Assembly: GCF_022601675.1 (NCBI RefSeq)
Contig: NZ_JAKVIL010000001.1
Span: 372,001-436,000 of the forward strand
Length of the DNA stretch: 64,000 nt
Direction of reading: 5' to 3'
Source: Ancylobacter gelatini
Lineage (GTDB): Bacteria; Pseudomonadota; Alphaproteobacteria; Rhizobiales; Xanthobacteraceae
The notes beneath the pieces are model-generated. The model saw nothing but the letters and a program-made list of their open reading frames with translations. It searched no databases and was not told the DNA's origin. The stretch's first letter is position 1. The number at the start of each line of letters is the position of its first letter. The translations under genes and the position numbers were made by a program. This document shows, piece by piece, positions 25,585 through 35,419 of the stretch.

Positions 25585-26954
25585 CAGCGGTCACTTTCGG
25601 AAAGATTGACGGAGGAGCCGCCGCCGTGGCTGTCGCCGCTGCGCACGGAATGGGCGGCGGCCTGAACGCCGTGCGTGAATTGTTGCGAGCGCTTCATGCG
25701 CTTGGCCCAGGCGGGCGGGCCGTCAACGGCGGACGAGGACGAAGCGGCAGGTGCAGCCCCGCCATCGGCGGCTTCACCGCCGATCGTGCCGGCGGTGGAC
25801 GAACCGCCCGTCACCTCGAACGCACTGCGGGCGCCAGCTTGATAGCTCTGCTTCATGCCGTCGGCGGCTTTCGACGCTGCGCGCTTCAAGGGGGAGACGG
25901 CGGCTTGCGCACCGGCGCTGGCGACATTGCCGAGACCGGTGCCGACGGCGGACGCGCCAGTCTGGCCAGCAGCGCCGAGGCTGTAAGCGGTGGAGGCTCC
26001 ACCCGCGAGCGCTGCGCCGCCGCGGGCGGCAGCAGCGGCTCCTCCGACGAGAGCGCCAGCACCGCCAGCGGCAGCGCCAAGGGCAGCGCCGCCGGCCATG
26101 ACCATGCCGCCTGCGGCGAGGCCCGTTCCGACCGCCGCACCTGCGCCGAGTTGGGGGCCGCCGGAGACGAGGCCGTTGGCGATGCCGGGGCCGAAGATGC
26201 CGAGGCCGAGCAGCGACAGCGCGGCGAGCACGATCGCCATGGCGTCGTCGATGGTCGGCGTCGCGCCGCCGAAGCCCGCTGTGAATTCCGAGAATAGCGT
26301 CGAACCGATGCCGATGATGACGGCGAGCACCAAAACCTTGATGCCGCTTGAGATGACGTTGCCGAGCACCCGTTCGGCCATGAAGGCGGACTTGCCGAAC
26401 AGGCCGAAGGGGATCAGCACGAAGCCCGCAAGCGTCGTCAGCTTGAACTCAATCAGGGTGACGAAGAGCTGGATGGCGAGAATGAAGAAGGCGAGCAGGA
26501 TCAGCGCCCAGGCGAATAGGAGGCACGCGATCTGGATGAAGTTCTCGAAAAATGAGACCCAGCCCATAAGGTCGGAGATGGATTCGAGCAACGGGCGACC
26601 GGCGTCGAGGCCGGTCTGCGCCACCTTGCCGGGGCGCAGCAGGTCGGCGACGGAAAAGCCGGTCCCAGACGCCTTCAGGCCGAGACCGGCGAAGCTTTCG
26701 AAGACGATGCGGGCGAGATTGTTCCAGTTGCCGATGATGTAGGCGAAGACGCCGACGAACAGCGTCTTCTTGACCAGCCGGGCGATGATGTCGTCATCGG
26801 CGCCCCACGACCAGAACAGCGCCGCCAGCACCACATCGATGACGATCAGCGTCGTGGCGATGAAGGCGACCTCGCCCGACAGCAGGCCGAAACCGCCGTC
26901 GATGTAACGGGTGAAGACTTCGAGGAAATGGTCGATAACGCCGGTGCCGCCCAT
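25584..26954 (-). CDS. trbL: Conjugal transfer protein TrbL (VirB6 family)
   Basis: Polytopic inner-membrane protein of 456 residues with about six hydrophobic segments in the first 300 residues (for example LIVIDVVLAALFWSWGADDD, the family hallmark, and TTLAGFVLIPFGLFGKSAFMAERVLG). A long Ala/Gly-rich, low-complexity cytoplasmic or periplasmic tail follows. The start MGGTGVIDHFLEVFTRYIDGG at 26954 is the typical TrbL N-terminus. Confidence 0.92.
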   Translation of the reverse strand: MGGTGVIDHFLEVFTRYIDGGFGLLSGEVAFIATTLIVIDVVLAALFWSWGADDDIIARLVKKTLFVGVFAYIIGNWNNLARIVFESFAGLGLKASGTGFSVADLLRPGKVAQTGLDAGRPLLESISDLMGWVSFFENFIQIACLLFAWALILLAFFILAIQLFVTLIEFKLTTLAGFVLIPFGLFGKSAFMAERVLGNVISSGIKVLVLAVIIGIGSTLFSEFTAGFGGATPTIDDAMAIVLAALSLLGLGIFGPGIANGLVSGGPQLGAGAAVGTGLAAGGMVMAGGAALGAAAGGAGALVGGAAAAARGGAALAGGASTAYSLGAAGQTGASAVGTGLGNVASAGAQAAVSPLKRAASKAADGMKQSYQAGARSAFEVTGGSSTAGTIGGEAADGGAAPAASSSSAVDGPPAWAKRMKRSQQFTHGVQAAAHSVRSGDSHGGGSSVNLSESDR

Positions 26955-26955
26955 G

Positions 26956-27348
26956 TCAGCGCGCTCCCTCGTCAGGAGAAACGGGCGGCTGTGCAGGTTC
27001 GGGCGGAATGGCCGGCTCGGTTTCCTTGGCGATTGGATCTTCGGTTGGCGTGGGTGGCCAAAGGGGCGTTGGGGCGCTCGGCGCACCTGATGCCCGTGCG
27101 CCCTGCTTCAGGAAACGGTCACGGTTCTCCGCCCATATGTCGAGGCAGGCGGGGGCGCGCGTGGCGGCCTCGCCCATATCCCGGCAACGGCGAAGGCGTT
27201 GACGAATGTCGCCGGTGTCGTTGCGCTCGCTGGCGTGCGGGAGCAGCTCCGGCGTTGCGGGCTGGCGCGTGAATTCGATCACAGCGGCGGTGATCGCGAC
27301 GCCGACGAAGACGACAGCGCCGAGCCGGGCAAGCATCTTGCCTTCCAT
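26956..27348 (-). CDS. TrbK-alt type putative entry-exclusion protein
   Basis: Protein of 130 residues. It begins MEGKMLARLGAVVFVGVAITAAVIEF, a single N-terminal membrane helix typical of the trbK-alt family, then a cysteine-containing segment (RCRDMGEAATRAPACLDIWAENRDRFL) and a Pro-rich tail. In conjugative elements the TrbK position encodes entry exclusion, which blocks redundant transfer into a cell that already has the element. The function is inferred from family and position between trbJ and trbL. Confidence 0.8.
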   Translation of the reverse strand: MEGKMLARLGAVVFVGVAITAAVIEFTRQPATPELLPHASERNDTGDIRQRLRRCRDMGEAATRAPACLDIWAENRDRFLKQGARASGAPSAPTPLWPPTPTEDPIAKETEPAIPPEPAQPPVSPDEGAR

Positions 27349-27362
27349 GGGCGTCGCCTCCG

Positions 27363-28121
27363 TCAGTTGTTGCCGTAGAACATCTTGGCGCTGCCGGGCT
27401 GATAGCCCGCGCCCGCCGTCAGGAAACGGCGACGCTGTTCGCGCCCCTGTTCCGCGGCGGCGGCACGTTCGGCGTCGGTGAGCGCCTGCGCCCGGCCATT
27501 GGCGGCGACGACGGCGGTGAGATCCGCGAGCTGCTGGGTCTGAAGCGCGAGAAGCTGATTGCCGGCCTGCGTCGCCTGAAGCGCGCCGGTCGCACCCTGG
27601 CTCTGGCCGACCAGCGCCGACATCTGCGCGCGGTTGGTGTCGATGTTGCTGACGACGCCGGCTTGCACGCGCATGGCGTCCTGCAAGCCGCCTACCGTGT
27701 TTTGCCAGCGCGAGCGGGCGTCGGCGACAAGTTGGCTGTCCGTAGCCGACAGCGAGACGTTGCCGTATTTTTGGCTGAACATCTGGTCGATCTTCTGAAC
27801 GTCGAAGGCGATGTTCTGCGCTTGGGCCAGAAGCTGCTGGGTGCGTTGGACCGACTGCTGAATCTGTTGCAGCGAGGAATATGGCAAGCTCGCCAGATTG
27901 CGGGCCTGATTGATGAGCATCTGCGCTTCGTTCTGAAGCTGCGTGATCTGCTGGTTGATCTGCTGGAGTGCTCGCGCGGCCTGAAGCACGTTCTGCGCAT
28001 AGTTAGACGGATCGAACACGGTGATGGCGTAAGCCGGCGGCGCCAGCATGGGCGCGATGGCGACGGGCGCAAGGAACAGCGTGGCGGTGAGCCGCGCAAT
28101 ACGGGAACGACGCAGTTTCAT
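27363..28121 (-). CDS. trbJ: Conjugal transfer protein TrbJ (VirB5 family)
   Basis: Periplasmic/pilus-tip protein of 252 residues. It has a signal peptide (LTATLFLAPVAIAPMLAPPAYA), then TVFDPSNYAQNVLQAARALQQINQQI and long Gln-rich coiled-coil helices, the usual TrbJ layout. ATG 28121 overlaps the trbE stop in ATGA. Confidence 0.92.
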   Translation of the reverse strand: MKLRRSRIARLTATLFLAPVAIAPMLAPPAYAITVFDPSNYAQNVLQAARALQQINQQITQLQNEAQMLINQARNLASLPYSSLQQIQQSVQRTQQLLAQAQNIAFDVQKIDQMFSQKYGNVSLSATDSQLVADARSRWQNTVGGLQDAMRVQAGVVSNIDTNRAQMSALVGQSQGATGALQATQAGNQLLALQTQQLADLTAVVAANGRAQALTDAERAAAAEQGREQRRRFLTAGAGYQPGSAKMFYGNN

Positions 28122-30556
28122 GGCAGGTTCTCCAGGTTGGTGAGGTCGGGGATGAGGTCGGCCGCCCAATCGACGCCGCGATGGCGCAGCCATGCGTCGA
28201 GGAAGTCATCGGGACCATGTTCGGCGAGAAGCTGGGCAATGGCGGCCTGATCGGTCTTGGACGATGCGGCGCAGAGCGACAGCGCTACGTCGCTGAGGCC
28301 AAGGTCGAACAGGCGGTTGCCGCGCCGGGACTGGCAGTAGTAATCGCGCTTGGGCATCGCTCGCGCGATGATCTCGATCTGGCGATCATTGAGGCCGAAG
28401 CGGCGATAGATGGCGGTGATCTGCGGCTCGATCGCCCGTTCGTTCGGGAGCAGAAGTCGGGTCTGGCAGCTCTCGATGATGGCGGGCGCGATGGCGCTGC
28501 CGTCGATGTCCGACAGGCTTTGCGTGGCGAAGATGACGGACGCGTTCTTCTTGCGCAGAGTCTTGAGCCATTCACGGAGCTGGCCGGCGAAGCCTTCGTC
28601 GTCCAGCGCCAGCCAGCCTTCATCGACAATGATGAGCGTGGGCGATCCGTCGAGCCGGTCTTCGATGCGGTGGAACAGATAGGCGAGCACGGCGGGCGCG
28701 GCGTCGGTGCCGATCAGTCCTTCCGTCTCGAACGCCTGAACGGTGGCCGTGCCGAGATGTTCGTTCTCGGCGTCGAGCAAGCGGCCCCACGCGCCGCCAA
28801 CGCAGTAGGGTCGGAGCGCCTGCTTCAGGTCATTCGACTGGAGCAGCACGCAGAGGCCGGTGATGGTTCGCTCCCCGATTGGCGCGGAGGCGAGCGAGGT
28901 CAGCGCCGTCCAGATATGTTCCTTCACCTCCGGCGTGATGGTGACGCCCTCGCGGATCAGGATGGCGACGATCCAGTCACCCGCCCACGCCCGTTCGCTC
29001 GTCTCCTCGATCCGAGCCAGCGGCTGAAGACTGACCGATGTTTCCGAGCCATCCGTCAGTCCGCCGCCGAGATCGTGCCAATCGCCGCGCATGGCGAGCG
29101 CGGCGGCGCGGATCGAGCCGCCGAAGTCGAAGGCGAAGACCTGAGCGCCATGGTAGCGGCGGAACTGAAGCGCCATCAGCGCCAGAAGCACGGACTTGCC
29201 TGCGCCGGTCGGGCCGACGATCAGCGTGTGGCCGACGTCCCCGACGTGGAGAGAAAACCGGAACGGGGTCGAGCCTTCGGTCTTGCCGAAGAGCAGTGGG
29301 GGCGCTGCAAAATGCTCGTCCCGTTCCGGCCCCGCCCACACGGCGCTCAGGGGGATCATGTGGGCGAGATTGAGCGTGGAAATCGGGGGCTGTCGGACGT
29401 TGGCATAGACATGGCCGGGCAACGATCCGAGCCATGCGTCCACGGCGTTGATGGTCTCGGCCATCGCCGTGAAATCGCGGCCCTGGATAACCTTCTCGAC
29501 CAGCCGCAGCTTTTCATCGGCCGTGCGCGGATCGGCGTCCCACACCGTCACCGTCGCGGTGACATAAGCGATACCGGCATAGTCAGCGCCGAGTTCCTGT
29601 AGCGCGAGGTCTGCATCCGCCGCCTTGTTCGACGCATCGGTATCGACCAGCGCGGACGCTTCGTTGGTCATCACCTCCTTGAGGATCGCGGCGATGGATT
29701 TGCGCTTGGCGAACCACTGGCGGCGGATTTTTGTGAGGAGCTTCGTCGCGTCGGTCTTGTCGAGCAGGATGGCGCGGGTGGACCAGCGATAGGGAAAGGC
29801 CAGACGGTTCAGTTCGTCGAGCAGGCCCGGTGTCGTCGCCGTCGGGAACCCGGTGATGGTCAGCACGCGCAGATGCTGGCTGCCAAGGCGTGGCTCCAGC
29901 CCGCCGGTCAGCGGCTGATCGGCGAGCAGCGCGTCGAGATAGATCGGCGTTTCGGGGACGCGCACGCGGTGCCGGTGCGTGGATACGCAGCCGTGCAGAT
30001 AGGTCAGCGTCCCGCCGTCGTCGAGCCAGCGGCATTCCGGCATGAAGGCTTCGATCAGGCGGAGCAGCCGATCTGTGCGGTCAGCGAAGGCGGACATGAC
30101 CTCGTTGGGGTCGATGCCGCTCTTCTCGCGACCCTCATAGAGCCAGGTTTCCGCGCGGGCTGCGTCTTCAGCCGGCGGCAGATAGGTGAAGGTCAGGAAA
30201 TAGCTGGATTCAAAATGTGCGCCCGCTTCCTCGAAATCCGCCTTGCGCTCGGCATCGACCAGCGCAGAAGCGGCGTCAGGAAAGGTGCTGGCGGGATAGA
30301 TCGATGCCGGATGACGCTGCGCCTCCACGAAGATCGCCCAGCCCGAGCCGAGGCGGCGGAAGGCGTTGTTGAGGCGGCCCGCGACGGCGACCAGTTCGGC
30401 GGGTACAGCGCTGTCCAGGTCCGCCCCCCGGAATCTGGCGGTGCGCTGGAAGCTGCCATCCTTGTTGAGCACGATGCCGGTGCCGACCAGTGCTGCCCAG
30501 GGCAGGAAGTCGGCAAGCCGACTGTTGCGATTGCGGTATTCGGCGAGACTCATCAT
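28118..30556 (-). CDS. trbE: Conjugal transfer ATPase TrbE (VirB4 family)
   Basis: Large assembly ATPase, 812 residues, on the cytoplasmic face of the mating apparatus. It begins MMSLAEYRNRNSRLADFLPWA. It carries Walker A GPTGAGKSVLL (about residues 448-458), Walker B LIIVDEGWLALDDE and the conserved C-terminal KKNASVIFATQSL. VirB4 ATPases drive pilus biogenesis and substrate transfer. It starts 13 bases after the trbD stop. Confidence 0.95.
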   Translation of the reverse strand: MMSLAEYRNRNSRLADFLPWAALVGTGIVLNKDGSFQRTARFRGADLDSAVPAELVAVAGRLNNAFRRLGSGWAIFVEAQRHPASIYPASTFPDAASALVDAERKADFEEAGAHFESSYFLTFTYLPPAEDAARAETWLYEGREKSGIDPNEVMSAFADRTDRLLRLIEAFMPECRWLDDGGTLTYLHGCVSTHRHRVRVPETPIYLDALLADQPLTGGLEPRLGSQHLRVLTITGFPTATTPGLLDELNRLAFPYRWSTRAILLDKTDATKLLTKIRRQWFAKRKSIAAILKEVMTNEASALVDTDASNKAADADLALQELGADYAGIAYVTATVTVWDADPRTADEKLRLVEKVIQGRDFTAMAETINAVDAWLGSLPGHVYANVRQPPISTLNLAHMIPLSAVWAGPERDEHFAAPPLLFGKTEGSTPFRFSLHVGDVGHTLIVGPTGAGKSVLLALMALQFRRYHGAQVFAFDFGGSIRAAALAMRGDWHDLGGGLTDGSETSVSLQPLARIEETSERAWAGDWIVAILIREGVTITPEVKEHIWTALTSLASAPIGERTITGLCVLLQSNDLKQALRPYCVGGAWGRLLDAENEHLGTATVQAFETEGLIGTDAAPAVLAYLFHRIEDRLDGSPTLIIVDEGWLALDDEGFAGQLREWLKTLRKKNASVIFATQSLSDIDGSAIAPAIIESCQTRLLLPNERAIEPQITAIYRRFGLNDRQIEIIARAMPKRDYYCQSRRGNRLFDLGLSDVALSLCAASSKTDQAAIAQLLAEHGPDDFLDAWLRHRGVDWAADLIPDLTNLENLP

Positions 30557-30569
30557 CGGTGCGTTCCCC

Positions 30570-30851
30570 TCAGACCGTGAGATGCGCGGGGATGCGCAGA
30601 TGGCGGCGGCCGACCTCGACGAAGAGCGGGTCTCGCTTCGCCGCCCACACTGCCGCGAAATGGCCGATCGCCCAGATGGCGAGACCGACCAGCCAGAGGC
30701 GCAGGCCGAGGCCGACCGCGCCTGCCAGTGTGCCGTTCATGATGGCGATGGCGCGCGGAGCGCCGCCGAGCAGGATCGGCTCGGTCAGCGCCCGATGGAC
30801 CGGCACGGTGAAGCCCGGAACCTCGCTCCCCTGATCGACGACGCCCGTCAT
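30570..30851 (-). CDS. trbD: Conjugal transfer protein TrbD (VirB3 family)
   Basis: Small inner-membrane protein of 93 residues: N-terminal VPVHRALTEPILLGGAPRAIAIMNG (TrbD signature), two hydrophobic helices, and a C-terminal HFAAVWAAKRDPLFVEVGRRHL. The start ATG 30851 overlaps the trbC stop codon. The larger frame upstream is trbC in another frame. Confidence 0.92.
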   Translation of the reverse strand: MTGVVDQGSEVPGFTVPVHRALTEPILLGGAPRAIAIMNGTLAGAVGLGLRLWLVGLAIWAIGHFAAVWAAKRDPLFVEVGRRHLRIPAHLTV

Positions 30852-31198
30852 CAGACCAGTGCCCCGCCGCCGAACGAGAAGAACGACAGGAAGAAGCTCG
30901 ACGCCGCGAAGGCGATCGACAGGCCGAACACGATCTGGATCAGGCGGCGGAAACCGCCCGACGTGTCGCCGAAGGCCAGTGCGAGACCCGTGGTGATGAT
31001 GACGATCACCGCGATGATCTTGGCGACCGGGCCTTCGATCGACTGGAGGATGGATTGCAGCGGCGCTTCCCACGGCATGGACGAGCCGGAGGCATGGGCG
31101 GGCGCGGCCATCAAGAGGCTCACCGTGGCGGCGGATGCCGTCGTGGTGAGGTAATGGTGCATTTGGGACGGGCGCAGGGAGCGTAGACGTTGGATCAT
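30851..31198 (-). CDS. trbC: Conjugal transfer pilin TrbC (VirB2 family)
   Basis: Prepilin of 115 residues with a long basic signal region cleaved near APAHASGSS. Two hydrophobic helices follow (VAKIIAVIVIITTGLALAFG and IQIVFGLSIAFAASSFFLSFF) around the FGDTSGGFRRLIQ loop typical of TrbC/VirB2. It would form the conjugative pilus. It overlaps trbB at its start and trbD at its end. Confidence 0.92.
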   Translation of the reverse strand: MIQRLRSLRPSQMHHYLTTTASAATVSLLMAAPAHASGSSMPWEAPLQSILQSIEGPVAKIIAVIVIITTGLALAFGDTSGGFRRLIQIVFGLSIAFAASSFFLSFFSFGGGALV

Positions 31199-32223
31199 GG
31201 ACGGTCTCCTTCGGAGTTGGGGCTGAGGGCATGGCTGAGAGAGGCCGCACCGCCGTCGCCCTCGATGACGGCGGGCGCGACGCGGTAATCGCCGTCCGGG
31301 CCGAGGCCATCGACACGGGCGAGTTCGGACAGCCGGCGCGCGGAACCGCGCCCGGTGAGGACGGCAACAAGATCGATCGTCTCGGCGATCAGCGCGCGCG
31401 GAACGGTGACGACCGCTTCCTGAATGAGCTGTTCCATCCGGCGCAGCGCGCCGATGGCGCTGCCGGCGTGGATCGTGCCGACGCCACCGGGATGGCCAGT
31501 GCCCCATGCCTTCAGGAGGTCCAGCGCCTCCGGGCCGCGTACTTCGCCGACCGGGATACGGTCGGGGCGCAGGCGCAAGCTGGAGCGAACGAGATCCGAC
31601 AGGGACGCCATGCCATCCTTGGTGCGCATGGCAACGAGGTTCGGCGCGGCGCATTGCAGTTCACGCGTGTCCTCGATGATGACGACGCGATCGGAGGTCT
31701 TCGCTACTTCGGCCAAGAGGGCATTGGTCAGCGTGGTCTTGCCGGAGGACGTCCCGCCTGCCACGAGGATGTTGGCGCGGGACGCGACGCCTGCACGCAG
31801 CGTCTCGGCTTGGCGCGCGGACATGATCCTGGCCTGGACGTAATCGTCGAGCGTGAACACGGCGACTGCGGGCTTGCGGATGGCGAAGGCCGGCGCCGCC
31901 ACCACGGGCGGCAGCAGGCCCTCGAACCTCTCCCCTGTCTCCGGCAGTTCGGCCGAGACACGCGGAGCGCCGGCATGAACCTCGGCGCCGACATGGTGCG
32001 CGACCAGGCGCACGATCCGCTCCCCATCGGCGGGTGACAGTCGCTCGCCGGTGTCGGACAGTCCTTCGGAAAGTCGGTCGATCCAGATGCGCCCGTCCGG
32101 GTTCAGCATCACCTCGACGACGGCGGCGTCTTCGAGAAACCGGGCGATGGCCGGGCCGAGCGCGGTGCGCAGCATTCGCGCGCCCCGCGCCAAGCCTTCC
32201 GATTTGTGATGTGAAACGGCCAT
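31195..32223 (-). CDS. trbB: Conjugal transfer ATPase TrbB (VirB11 family)
   Basis: Hexameric traffic ATPase, 342 residues. It has an N-terminal VirB11 domain ([13 protein letters not shown]), Walker [10 protein letters not shown] (residues 156-164), an Asp box IEDTRELQC, Walker B region [24 protein letters not shown] and the His box GTIHAGSA. It works with TrbE and TraG in channel assembly and DNA transfer, and is the first gene of the trb block. Confidence 0.95.
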   Translation of the reverse strand: MAVSHHKSEGLARGARMLRTALGPAIARFLEDAAVVEVMLNPDGRIWIDRLSEGLSDTGERLSPADGERIVRLVAHHVGAEVHAGAPRVSAELPETGERFEGLLPPVVAAPAFAIRKPAVAVFTLDDYVQARIMSARQAETLRAGVASRANILVAGGTSSGKTTLTNALLAEVAKTSDRVVIIEDTRELQCAAPNLVAMRTKDGMASLSDLVRSSLRLRPDRIPVGEVRGPEALDLLKAWGTGHPGGVGTIHAGSAIGALRRMEQLIQEAVVTVPRALIAETIDLVAVLTGRGSARRLSELARVDGLGPDGDYRVAPAVIEGDGGAASLSHALSPNSEGDRP

Positions 32224-32392
32224 CTGATCCCCGTGTCCGCCGGGGAGACATCAGACGGTCCCCGGACGGGGATGATTAAAAGAGCCGGAAATTAGGCTGA
32301 TTCAACAAGTATCTAACACCCGGCGGCCATAGCGAAGAAACGGCGGTAATCGGCGGGATTGAATACTGCAGCCGGTAGCCACTGGACTTCGG

Positions 32393-32830
32393 CTATTCTG
32401 GATCGGCGGTCCCGTCACGGCGTGAGTCGATGTCGCGCGACAGGTCTTTGAGGAACCGATCGCCTGCCGCAAGCCGCCGGCCCAGGGATTGCAGGAAGCC
32501 CTCGAACCGTTCCGCACCCTTGGCTCTCGCCGACGCCTGCGCGCTGTCAGGCAGTGGCGGTGTGACGGTCAGCCAGAAGCGAATGAACAGCGACAGCGTT
32601 TCGCCGATAATGGCGACATCCTCGTCCAGCCCGTCGATCTGGCGACTGATCTTGTCCATGCGCCGGGCGAACACCGCCTCCAGCCGCTCCGACGCATCGG
32701 CCGACAGGAACGACGCCACGGCCGCTTCGATCACGGCGGATTTGGAGATGTTGCGGCGAAGCGCCAGCGCCTCGACCTTCTTCAGAAGCTCCGGCTCGAA
32801 ATAGACGTTCATGCGGGTCTTGGTCTGCAT
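32393..32830 (-). CDS. CopG/ribbon-helix-helix regulator next to traG
   Basis: Protein of 145 residues. An N-terminal ribbon-helix-helix (MQTKTRMNVYFEPELLKKVEALALRRNISKSAVIEAAVASFL) is followed by a helical oligomerisation part. Such CopG-family proteins are regularly encoded between traG and trbB in these ICEs. They may repress the transfer operon or act as accessory proteins at oriT. It follows traG by ten bases. Confidence 0.82.
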   Translation of the reverse strand: MQTKTRMNVYFEPELLKKVEALALRRNISKSAVIEAAVASFLSADASERLEAVFARRMDKISRQIDGLDEDVAIIGETLSLFIRFWLTVTPPLPDSAQASARAKGAERFEGFLQSLGRRLAAGDRFLKDLSRDIDSRRDGTADPE

Positions 32831-32840
32831 GGCCGTCACC

Positions 32841-34829
32841 TCAAAGCTCGATGCCGTCGGCAGGGTCCATCGTCGCCTGCCGGGCGACGGACGTGACCTG
32901 CTGACGAAGGCTGCGCGCCTTGGCGGCGTCCACGTCGGGTTCGTCGTCCAACACGTCGAACTCGTGCCCGGCGGGACGTTCCGGCTGCGCGATCTCCTCA
33001 TGTTCGGGCAATTCCGGTTCGCGGCGAATGCCGGCGTTTGCCGGGTCAGTGCGGACGCCCGCGGCGCTGCCCTGCGCCGCGCCTGCCGATGCAAGGGGGA
33101 TCGTCAACGCTGACCAGTCGTCGGCCGGCGGCGCCGGTCGCTTCGGACTCGCTGGCTTTGGCGGCGGGAGAAGCCGCTCCCTGAAGCGGGCATCCTCGTA
33201 ATAGCGCGCCTTCTCCGCCCGGACCGGCGGCACGCCCGCGACCAGCAGCAATTCGTCGGTTGGCGGAAGCTGCATCACCTCGCCGGGAGTGAGCAGCGGC
33301 CGGGCCGTCTCCTGCCGTGAGACCATGAGATGCCCCAGCCAGGGCGACAGCCGATGGCCGGCATAGTTAGTGGAATCGCGCATTTCGGTCGCGGTGCCGA
33401 GCGCATCGGATACGCGCTTGGCGGTGCGCTCGTCATTGGTGGCGAAGGCGACGCGCACATGACAGTTGTCGAGCACGCTGTTGTTTGCGCCATAAGCCTT
33501 CTCGATCTGGTTGAGGCTTTGCGCGATCAGAAAGCTCTTGATGCCGTAGCCCGCCATGAACGCCAGGGCGCTCTCGAAGAAGTCGAGCCGACCGAGCGCC
33601 GGAAACTCGTCCAGCATCAACAAGAGCCGATGACGATTGGCGGATGTGTTGAGGTCTTCGGTCAGGCGGCGACCCACCTGATTGAGAAGAAGACGGATGA
33701 GTGGCTTGGTGCGGTTGATGTCGGAGGGCGGCACCACGAGGTAAAGGCTGACAGGTCGTTCTCCCGTCACCAGATCGGCAATGTGCCAATCGCAGCGCGC
33801 CGTTACTTTCGCCACTACGGGATCGCGATAAAGCCCGAGGAATGACATCGCGGTGGAAAGCACGCCCGAGCGTTCGTTGTCGGACTTGTTCAGCAGCTCG
33901 CGCGCCGATGACGCGATAACGGGATGGACGCCGGCCGCGCCGAGGTGTGGCGTGTTCATCATGGCGCGCAACGTCGCCTCGACGGGGCGCTTCGGATCGG
34001 AGAGGAAGTTGGCGACGCCGGCGAGCGTCTTGTCGGCTTCCGCATAGAGGACGTGAAGGATCGCGCCAACCAGCAGCGAATGGCTGGTCTTTTCCCAGTG
34101 GTTCCGCTTGTCGAGCGCGCCTTCTGGATCGACCAAGATGTCGGCGATATTCTGCACGTCGCGGACTTCCTTGTCGCCGCGCCGCACCTCCAGCAGCGGA
34201 TTGTAAGCCGATGATGCGGGATTGGTCGGATCGAACAGCAGCGTCCGGCCATGATGCGAGCGGAAGCCCGCCGTCAGGCCCCAATTCTCCCCCTTGATGT
34301 CGTGAATGATCGTGCTGCCGGGCCAGGTCAGCAGCGTGGGCACAACGAGGCCGACGCCCTTGCCGCTCCGCGTCGGCGCGAAGCACAGCACATGCTCCGG
34401 CCCGTCATGGCGCAGGTAGTCATGACTGAGCCGGCCGAGCACCACGCCGTCTGCGCCAAGTAACCCGGCCGCCCTGATCTCCTCCGGTTCAGCCCATCGC
34501 GCCGAACCGTAGGTCGCGACGTTCTTCGCCTGCCGCGCCCGGACAAGGGAAAGTCCGATGGCGACGGCAATGGACATAAAACCGCCGGACGCAGCGATGA
34601 TCGCCCCCTCCACGAAGATGGAGGGGGCATAGGCGTCGTAAAAATACCACCACCAGAAGAAGGCGGGTGGATAGTGGATCGGCCAGCCCGCTAGGGTAAA
34701 CCATGGTCCACCGAGTTGGGCCTGAAAGCCGAGCCGCCAAGCCGTCCATTGTGTCGCCGCCCATGTGGTCAGAAGGACGATGGTGAAAACGACGGCGACC
34801 TGGCCCCAAAGGATCTGACCTCCACGCAT
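32841..34829 (-). CDS. traG: Conjugal transfer coupling protein TraG (VirD4 family)
   Basis: Coupling ATPase of 662 residues that links the relaxase-DNA complex to the channel. It has two or three N-terminal membrane helices (ILWGQVAVVFTIVLLTTWAATQW), then GSARWAEPEEI, Walker A APTRSGKG (about 151-158), the family motif HDIKGENWGLTAGFRS, and Walker B LLMLDEFPALGRL. ATG 34829 with GGAG five bases upstream gives the usual MRGGQILWGQ start; the TTG at 34847 is less likely. Confidence 0.94.
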   Translation of the reverse strand: MRGGQILWGQVAVVFTIVLLTTWAATQWTAWRLGFQAQLGGPWFTLAGWPIHYPPAFFWWWYFYDAYAPSIFVEGAIIAASGGFMSIAVAIGLSLVRARQAKNVATYGSARWAEPEEIRAAGLLGADGVVLGRLSHDYLRHDGPEHVLCFAPTRSGKGVGLVVPTLLTWPGSTIIHDIKGENWGLTAGFRSHHGRTLLFDPTNPASSAYNPLLEVRRGDKEVRDVQNIADILVDPEGALDKRNHWEKTSHSLLVGAILHVLYAEADKTLAGVANFLSDPKRPVEATLRAMMNTPHLGAAGVHPVIASSARELLNKSDNERSGVLSTAMSFLGLYRDPVVAKVTARCDWHIADLVTGERPVSLYLVVPPSDINRTKPLIRLLLNQVGRRLTEDLNTSANRHRLLLMLDEFPALGRLDFFESALAFMAGYGIKSFLIAQSLNQIEKAYGANNSVLDNCHVRVAFATNDERTAKRVSDALGTATEMRDSTNYAGHRLSPWLGHLMVSRQETARPLLTPGEVMQLPPTDELLLVAGVPPVRAEKARYYEDARFRERLLPPPKPASPKRPAPPADDWSALTIPLASAGAAQGSAAGVRTDPANAGIRREPELPEHEEIAQPERPAGHEFDVLDDEPDVDAAKARSLRQQVTSVARQATMDPADGIEL

Positions 34830-34945
34830 ACAAGCTCCGATCGGCAAGAGAGACGGAGCCGATCAGAGAATAAGCGTTTGGGCGACAAGCAACAGAAAAG
34901 ATCAGGTATCGGGCTATAGGATACCATAGCGAAGAAATAGGACGG

Positions 34946-35419
34946 TCAGAACCGCGCTGGGTTCGATGCCTTACCTGTTCCCGACACATAGGCGTCGATA
35001 ATGCTGAGAAGATCAGCAAGGATGCGCAGCGACTCGTCCGCATCCGGTAACGGCTGATGCAAGGGCTGCGGATAGCGAAAGGCTTGCAGCGCATGGGGTT
35101 GGTCGAGCATGTCGATGAGCGACACGATATTTCGATTATCGAGAAGGTGCAGGCCGCCGCCGACGGCTCGACGACAGCACCGCTCCAATCCATGTCCCAT
35201 CGACATGAGATACTCTTCGTCTTTTCCTTGAAAGCTAAGTGCCGCCTTCAACGAGAGTTCGATGGCGTGCGCGAAGAGATGGAAGAACGGTAGGCGGACG
35301 GCATCTATCTGGGCGGTGCATCGCCTCAGTCGGTCGGCCGCTTCTCCATACGTTTTCGCCAAAGAGAGATATTGCAGGTCGCGACCGAGTTCGGCGGTCC
35401 GGCCGCCCCCGACCATCAA
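34946..35419 (-). CDS. HEPN-like hypothetical protein coupled to qseM
   Basis: Protein of 157 residues. The segment LPFFHLFAHAIELSLKAALSF followed by GHGLERC resembles the start of HEPN-like all-helical domains (HA.ELxLKA...GH.L). A clear catalytic R-x4-6-H is not seen, so it may be a non-catalytic relative. Its ATG overlaps the TGA of the QseM-like gene, so the two should be translated together. I do not know its function. Confidence 0.55.
   Translation of the reverse strand: MMVGGGRTAELGRDLQYLSLAKTYGEAADRLRRCTAQIDAVRLPFFHLFAHAIELSLKAALSFQGKDEEYLMSMGHGLERCCRRAVGGGLHLLDNRNIVSLIDMLDQPHALQAFRYPQPLHQPLPDADESLRILADLLSIIDAYVSGTGKASNPARF

Noticed and set aside
30570..31654. Long frames of about 266 codons around trbD and trbC as single larger genes
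   Set aside because: Each is an extension of the small trbD or trbC gene into an overlapping gene. The true starts are shown by overlaps with the preceding stops and by family length.
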